37,145 nt of DNA, from assembly GCF_000739595.1 (NCBI RefSeq), contig NZ_BBJP01000023.1, positions 262,910-300,054 of the forward strand, given 5' to 3'. Position numbers and translations under genes: made by a program. The notes under the pieces are model-generated. The model ran no database searches. It worked only from the letters and a program-made list of their open reading frames with translations, and was not told where the DNA came from. This DNA is from Halorubrum halophilum (GTDB lineage Archaea > Halobacteriota > Halobacteria > Halobacteriales > Haloferacaceae). Positions 33,496 through 37,145 of the stretch are shown in pieces (the first letter of the stretch is position 1; every line of letters starts with the position of its first letter).

Positions 33496-33854
33496 GATAC
33501 ACACTCTAGATCCGTCACTTAAAGGTATAACCCTGATAGGGGTAGGATCCCTCGTACACACATTAGGGAATATAAGGTAATTATTCATCAGGGGGGTGTA
33601 CCAATGACGTAATCTCTGTTTGATCAGAAGATATCCGGTTCTGAGTAAACAATCCGGCGGTTATTTGGAGCACGCGAGACAGAACCGGTCGAATTCGGAA
33701 TGTATATTGCCGATCGTCAACCGAATTCTTTCGGGCGCATCAAGGGGTACCAGCGCCGGAGACAGTAGCGGCGATCGAAGTGGGAACAGGTGGCGACCGA
33801 AGCGAGCTCGCGGAGGGCGCGACCGAGCCAGCGATCCTCACCGCCGAATCGCGG
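33496..33854. other. AT-rich intergenic region upstream of gltB
   Basis: No gene is recognised. The left half holds the gltB promoter and AT-rich DNA. An inverted repeat GAATTCGG (33691-33698) / CCGAATTC (33721-33728) lies about 200 nt upstream of gltB and may bind a regulator. The open frame at 33620-33874 is arginine-rich and has no supporting signal. Confidence 0.55.
33518..33525 (-). promoter_or_regulatory. TATA box of gltB
   Basis: CCTTTAAG on the minus strand is centred 27 nt before the chosen ATG, which decides the start at 33495 and implies a leaderless mRNA. Confidence 0.65.
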
Positions 33855-34022
33855 TCACTCGCTCAGCGGGGTGAACGTCCCGTTGATGTCCCACTCGTGG
33901 ATACAGTAGACGTTGCCGGGCTCGTCGTCGATCTGCCAGCCGTCGGCGTCGTCGTCCCACAGCTCCTCGCGGCCGCACAGTTCGCACTCGCGCTCCCGCG
34001 GCGGGGTGATCGTGACGCTCAT
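33855..34022 (-). CDS. small zinc-binding HEWD family protein
   Basis: This 55-aa protein starts at the ATG at 34022. It contains a CELCG pair, an acidic middle and the ending VYCIHEWDINGTFTPLSE. The HEWD motif after a Cys-x-x-His matches the small haloarchaeal HEWD-type proteins. The CxxC and CxH residues probably bind one zinc. Function is unknown. CCTTTTGCTG on the minus strand (34042-34051) lies about 25 nt upstream, fitting a leaderless transcript. It follows the surface-protein gene on the same strand with a 72-nt gap. Confidence 0.82.
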   Translation of the reverse strand: MSVTITPPRERECELCGREELWDDDADGWQIDDEPGNVYCIHEWDINGTFTPLSE

Positions 34023-34604
34023 ACTCTCACGAACGGCGCGGCCCAGCAAAAGGGTACCGCCGACTCCGTGGCGAATCGGCGCCTCGATCGCAGATCACCG
34101 GGGACGCCGCCCCCAAGCAGCGGCCAGGAGCAACGCCGCGACGGCGGCCAGCGAGTGCAGCGGGCCGAACCCGGGAACGTCTTCGGCGGTCGCCCGGATC
34201 GGCGCGTTCTCGTAGGTCGGCGTCGGCCGTTCCGAACCGGCGCTACCGGGTTCGGTGCCGTCGGTCTCGCCCCCCGCTCTCTCCGAACTGTCCCTGCTGT
34301 TCCCGGCCCCGACCGCCTCGGGATCGGTCGTTCCGGCGTCGGCCGGCGGTCCGTCGCCTCCGGCCGTTCCGGAAGCCTCGGGCGCCCCAGTGTTCCCGGC
34401 CGCGGTTGGCGCCGACACCGCGATCGGCCCGTCCAAATCCGGGATCCGACGCTCGGCGTTCGGCCGGGGTCCGAATCCGACCCCTCGGACGGAAGCGATC
34501 CGATCGTCGCTCCCGCTGGTTCCCGATTTCCTACCCGCGCTCGGGCCTCCTGGGGAACCGCCTCCGCTGGGGCCGGCCGGATTCGCTCCTCCCGTTGAGG
34601 CCCC

Positions 34605-34745
34605 TCCGGCACCACCTCCTCCGGAACCACCTCCCCCAGCACTCCCACCTCCTCCTGCACTGCCGCCTCCCCCAGCACTCCCACCTCCTCCTGCACTCCC
34701 TCCCCCTCCTGCCCCGCCGCCTCCCCCGGCGCTCCCACTTCCTCC
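34605..34745 (-). repeat. tandem SAGGGG-coding repeat in the surface protein
   Basis: Alternating CCTCC and GCACTCCCACC units encode at least five SAGGGG hexapeptides with sequence drift. This is a flexible, length-variable spacer between the folded domain and the cell-anchored stalk. Confidence 0.8.
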
Positions 34746-35758
34746 GGTACTTTCGTCCCCTCCCTCAGTGACCGGGTCTTCGGAAGCGATCTGCTCGCGA
34801 TCGTCGCCCGACGAATTACTTCGATCCCCGCCGGCGAACGCCACTGTCGAGGCGACGCGATGGCCGTTCGGTGAGTCCGACGCGGCCTCGCGAAGCCGGT
34901 CGTCGGTAATGTGGAACTCGGCGATGAACTCCTCTCCGGGCTCCGGTTCTCCGTCTGTCGGGAGCGCGTCCTCGGCGTCGGCGACCACGTAGAGCCCGGT
35001 CTCGTCGACGTGGACGGTCGATTCGGGGGGCACCTCGCCGCTCGCGTTGCTCGCGGTCATCCCGTCGCCGTCTGCGGTCGATCGAACGCCGAACTCGAGT
35101 CCGTCGAGGCGGTCGAGGTCGGCGCCCGTCTCGGGTGTGGCGTTCCGCGCCGCGGGTAGTCCGGTCAGCCCAGACGCGCTCACCGCGTAGACGACCGTGT
35201 CGTCGGTGTCGACGCGCTCCGCCGGCGAGAGCGCGTCGTCGTCGATGGCGTCTCGGACCGCCGCGGCGCTTCCGAGCTCCGCCCGATCTGCTTCCGTTCC
35301 CGCGTAGGTGGTGAGTCCGTTCGTCGAACGTCGCGTGAGCGTCATCGTCGCGTTGTCGCTCGTCGTTGCGATGCCCTGTTCCGAGCGAACGGAGATTTCG
35401 TAGGTACCCGGTGCGAGCGTTCCGTTTCCCCCGGGCGTGGTAACGGACTCGATCGACGCCCCCGGACCCGCAACGGTGACGCTCTCGTTCAGCGATCTGT
35501 TCGCCGCCGCGTACGTGTTGTATCTGAGCGTTGTCTGTCCCTCTTCGGGTGTTTCAAGTTTGATCGTGGCGGCCGTGGTGTTGGTGTCTATCTTTTTAAA
35601 TTCTACATACGAACTTGGCGAATTATGTTGTATCTTGAACGATATACGTCCAGAATTTGTTGATAATTTTGGTATGTCGAGAATATCCACGTACTGATCT
35701 TTAGAACCAATTATTTTAAAAGAATTTCCAGATTTGGATCCATTTTTATCAAACGTAT

Positions 35759-35762
35759 ACCA
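35759..35762. repeat. left copy of IS target-site duplication (ACCA)
   Basis: ACCA directly abuts the left inverted repeat of the IS; the right copy is at 36696-36699. The following A makes a 5-bp reading (ACCAA) also possible. Confidence 0.75.
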
Positions 35763-36695
35763 ACTGCTGTGTTGAATAGATGCTGAGTCACGGCTACAGC
35801 GGCTCACACAGCGGTTCTATGTTGATGATGGCGAACATCAAGACAATCTCACGGAACTGTCGATACCAGCCCAGCGCTCGCACGGCATCGCCGAGCGAGC
35901 GCTTCGTTGTCGAATATGACGTTTCGGCCCTCCACCGCTGAGAGTAGCCCTTTGCCCGGTTGAGAGCGTTTTTCGCGGCTGCGTTCGCTGACGAGCCGCG
36001 ATAATGAACGAGGTAATCGATGTCGTGTGCGGCGATCTCGTACTCGGTTTGCCAGTCTTGGAAGCCGTTGTCGGCGGCGACGGACTGGAGGTCGTCCGCG
36101 TTTCGGCGGACAACCTGCGGTCCCGTCTTCGTGTCATGCTTCCACCGAGCTGCGATGTGAACGTCAAGAACAGCCAGCGATTCCACATCAGTCAATGTCG
36201 TGACTTTCAGCGTCTGTATCGTCCGTCCTGCCCGCTGACGAAAGTACGAGGATGCACGTCGCCGGTCGAAGAACGTGCTGTCGAGCGCAGCGTGGCCCGA
36301 CTGCGGGTGCTGCTGCGCGGAAACGCGCAGCAGCGCCCGCCACACCCACATTTTCAGCCGATCAAACGACTTGTAGATCGTCGTGTGATCGGGCAGATCG
36401 TCCCGATCTAAGTCGAGAGCGTCACGAATCTCAGTCATGTACTGCAGCCGATTCGGCGTTTCGCGGTAGCTGTGGCCGTCTTCGACCCGAAAACAGTGAA
36501 GAACGACATGAACCCAGCGGGCGAACCCGCCGCTGGCGGGCTCGCCCGCATGCTTCCCCAACGCTTGTTTAGCTAGGTCACGACACTGCTCAATGAAGTC
36601 GAGGATGTCGATTTCCATGGTAGGTTTGATATCCTCGGTTTGACCCTTCTAAACCGGCGATATCGGTAGATAAGATCGCTCTTCAACAGAGCAAT
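35763..36695 (-). mobile_element. IS5-type insertion sequence, 933 bp
   Basis: Terminal inverted repeats are ACTGCTGTGTTGAA on the left (35763-35776) and, reversed, ATTGCTCTGTTGAA on the right (36682-36695), 12 of 14 identical. The single transposase gene fills most of the element. A 4-bp ACCA duplication flanks it. Excising the IS with one ACCA makes the surface-protein frame read continuously through ...LQTGWYTFDKNG..., so the boundaries are right to within a base. The element looks intact and recent. Confidence 0.88.
35794..36618 (-). CDS. IS5 family DDE transposase
   Basis: This 274-aa transposase has the DDE triad in the expected places: Asp113 in ALDSTFFDR, Asp183 in SVAADNGFQDW and Glu232 in the YSQRWRAETSYSTTKR block, the Y-(2)-R-(3)-E type motif of IS4/IS5 enzymes. 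The N-terminal third is helical and probably binds the ends. Length is normal for haloarchaeal IS5 members, and no frameshift or stop is seen, so it should be active. The start is the ATG at 36618, which leaves about 77 nt to the right inverted repeat, room for its own promoter. It is oriented the same way as the gene it interrupts. Confidence 0.9.
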   Translation of the reverse strand: MEIDILDFIEQCRDLAKQALGKHAGEPASGGFARWVHVVLHCFRVEDGHSYRETPNRLQYMTEIRDALDLDRDDLPDHTTIYKSFDRLKMWVWRALLRVSAQQHPQSGHAALDSTFFDRRRASSYFRQRAGRTIQTLKVTTLTDVESLAVLDVHIAARWKHDTKTGPQVVRRNADDLQSVAADNGFQDWQTEYEIAAHDIDYLVHYRGSSANAAAKNALNRAKGYSQRWRAETSYSTTKRSLGDAVRALGWYRQFREIVLMFAIINIEPLCEPL

Positions 36696-37145
36696 ACCAA
36701 CCAGTCTGCAAGCCTTTTGTGCTGAATTCTGTCAAATTAGTATTTGTTATTGGAGATCCAACTGCGGATATAATCTTCTTGCTTTTATTTATACGATGCA
36801 TCTTTTTATCATCACTTTCCAATAATGTGTTATTAGCTAATATTGTGGATCCTGAATAGATATCTGTCTGTGTATTATTGTGCCGATATTGATGGTCGAT
36901 ATAAACACTCTTCTGCTCAGATTCAAGATTGTCTTTAATTTCAATCCGAGCGTCATCTGAGACACCACCGTTCACAAAGTGATCATTTGTATCTGAGTTG
37001 GGCAATATCTGTGTTGAATCTAGACCATCTTCTTTTTTAGTATCATTTTCATATATTTGCACAGTTGCCGCTAGCTGATTACTAGTGTGTATCTTTGCAC
37101 TATTATTATTTGGACTTTTGAGATCGTATGTGTTTACCCCGAGGT
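36696..37145 (-). pseudogene. 5' part of the interrupted surface-protein gene, continues past the window
   Basis: The minus-strand frame is open from the window edge to the IS. It reads LGVNTYDLKSPNNNSAKIHT at the edge, then ATVQIYENDTKKEDGLDSTQ, and ends TKGLQTGWY at the target-site duplication, after which the IS adds a short run-off (CSVEERSYLPISPV) and a stop. The composition is Asn/Ser/Lys-rich with many NxT/S sites, and the DNA is far more AT-rich than the rest of the window. The real start lies to the right, out of view. A truncated surface protein lacking the anchor could still be exported. Confidence 0.8.

Larger units (their letters stand above)
34095..35762 (-). pseudogene. 3' part of a PGF-CTERM surface glycoprotein gene interrupted by an IS element
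   Basis: This is the C-terminal part of a large exported protein; its 5' part lies beyond the IS at 36696-37145. After the IS junction it reads WYTFDKNGSKSGNSFKIIGS, then a beta-rich acidic domain with GTLAPGTYEISVRSEQG and VVYAVSASGLTGLPAARNATPETGADL, features of haloarchaeal S-layer-like proteins, with several N-glycosylation-type NxS/T sites. A glycine/serine spacer of repeated SAGGGG units (34605-34745) and a Ser/Thr/Pro-rich stalk lead to a C-terminal sorting signal: PGFGPLHSLAAVAALLLAAAWGRRPR. That is a PGF motif, one hydrophobic span and a basic tail, which is the archaeosortase A substrate pattern. Without a start of its own it is unlikely to be made normally. From about 35590 rightward the DNA becomes AT-rich. 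Confidence 0.88.

Noticed and set aside
33620-33874. 84-codon frame upstream of gltB
   Set aside because: It is arginine- and serine-rich, lacks the acidic composition of real genes here, and has no promoter or homology signal.
34605-34745. Regular short repeats suggesting a CRISPR array
   Set aside because: The repeats are in frame and encode SAGGGG units of a surface protein spacer; there are no unique spacers of constant length and no cas genes.

Overview
This window looks like chromosomal DNA of a haloarchaeon, most likely Halorubrum or a close relative. The evidence is a very GC-rich sequence, strongly acidic proteins, TATA-like boxes (TTTATAA, TTTAAG) about 25-30 nt upstream of many start codons as expected for leaderless transcripts, Bat-type and Rrf2-like regulators, a PurN-AICAR transformylase fusion, and a PGF-CTERM surface protein. 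No tools were run. Family assignments come from motifs read by eye.

Layout. 1-74 is the edge of a structured repeat. 148-5895 holds a threonine-synthase-like protein lacking the PLP lysine, a GNAT acetyltransferase, cytidine deaminase, an exported Tat lipoprotein amidohydrolase, a Bat-type HTH regulator and a uridine phosphorylase-type enzyme. Together they look like a nucleoside/base salvage neighbourhood. 6025-12247 carries a type II NADH dehydrogenase, an Rrf2-like regulator, a small membrane protein, arginase, a two-finger zinc protein, a PHP-type protein, a DUF457 membrane hydrolase and an aminotransferase. 12273-12613 is a structured repeat (copy A plus a partial start, A'). 12641-18930 holds an FNR-like flavoprotein, KorA/KorB 2-oxoacid:ferredoxin oxidoreductase, a geranylgeranyl-reductase-family enzyme and a GAF histidine kinase. 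19109-19361 is repeat copy B. 19539-22787 is the purine pair purNH/purB, arranged divergently. 22829-27607 has a zinc-ribbon protein, a sensor-domain-like membrane protein, two tandem paralogous membrane hydrolases and an L-lactate permease preceded by a 31-codon upstream frame. 27933-28004 is tRNA-Ala(GGC). 28087-33495 holds an SRPBCC protein and glutamate synthase (gltB). From 33855 to the right edge there is a HEWD zinc protein and a large PGF-CTERM surface-protein gene split by a 933-bp IS5-type insertion sequence.

The most interesting structure is not a protein. Two full copies (about 252 nt each, on opposite strands) and one partial copy of an intergenic element share conserved linkers. 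They also share hairpins whose stems differ in sequence between copies but remain complementary, which is the pattern expected of a selected RNA fold. The element start follows a TATA-like box at all three places where it is visible. This is a candidate undescribed noncoding RNA or structured mobile repeat. The second clear result is the IS insertion: removing the element and one copy of a 4-bp duplication restores a continuous reading frame in the surface protein.
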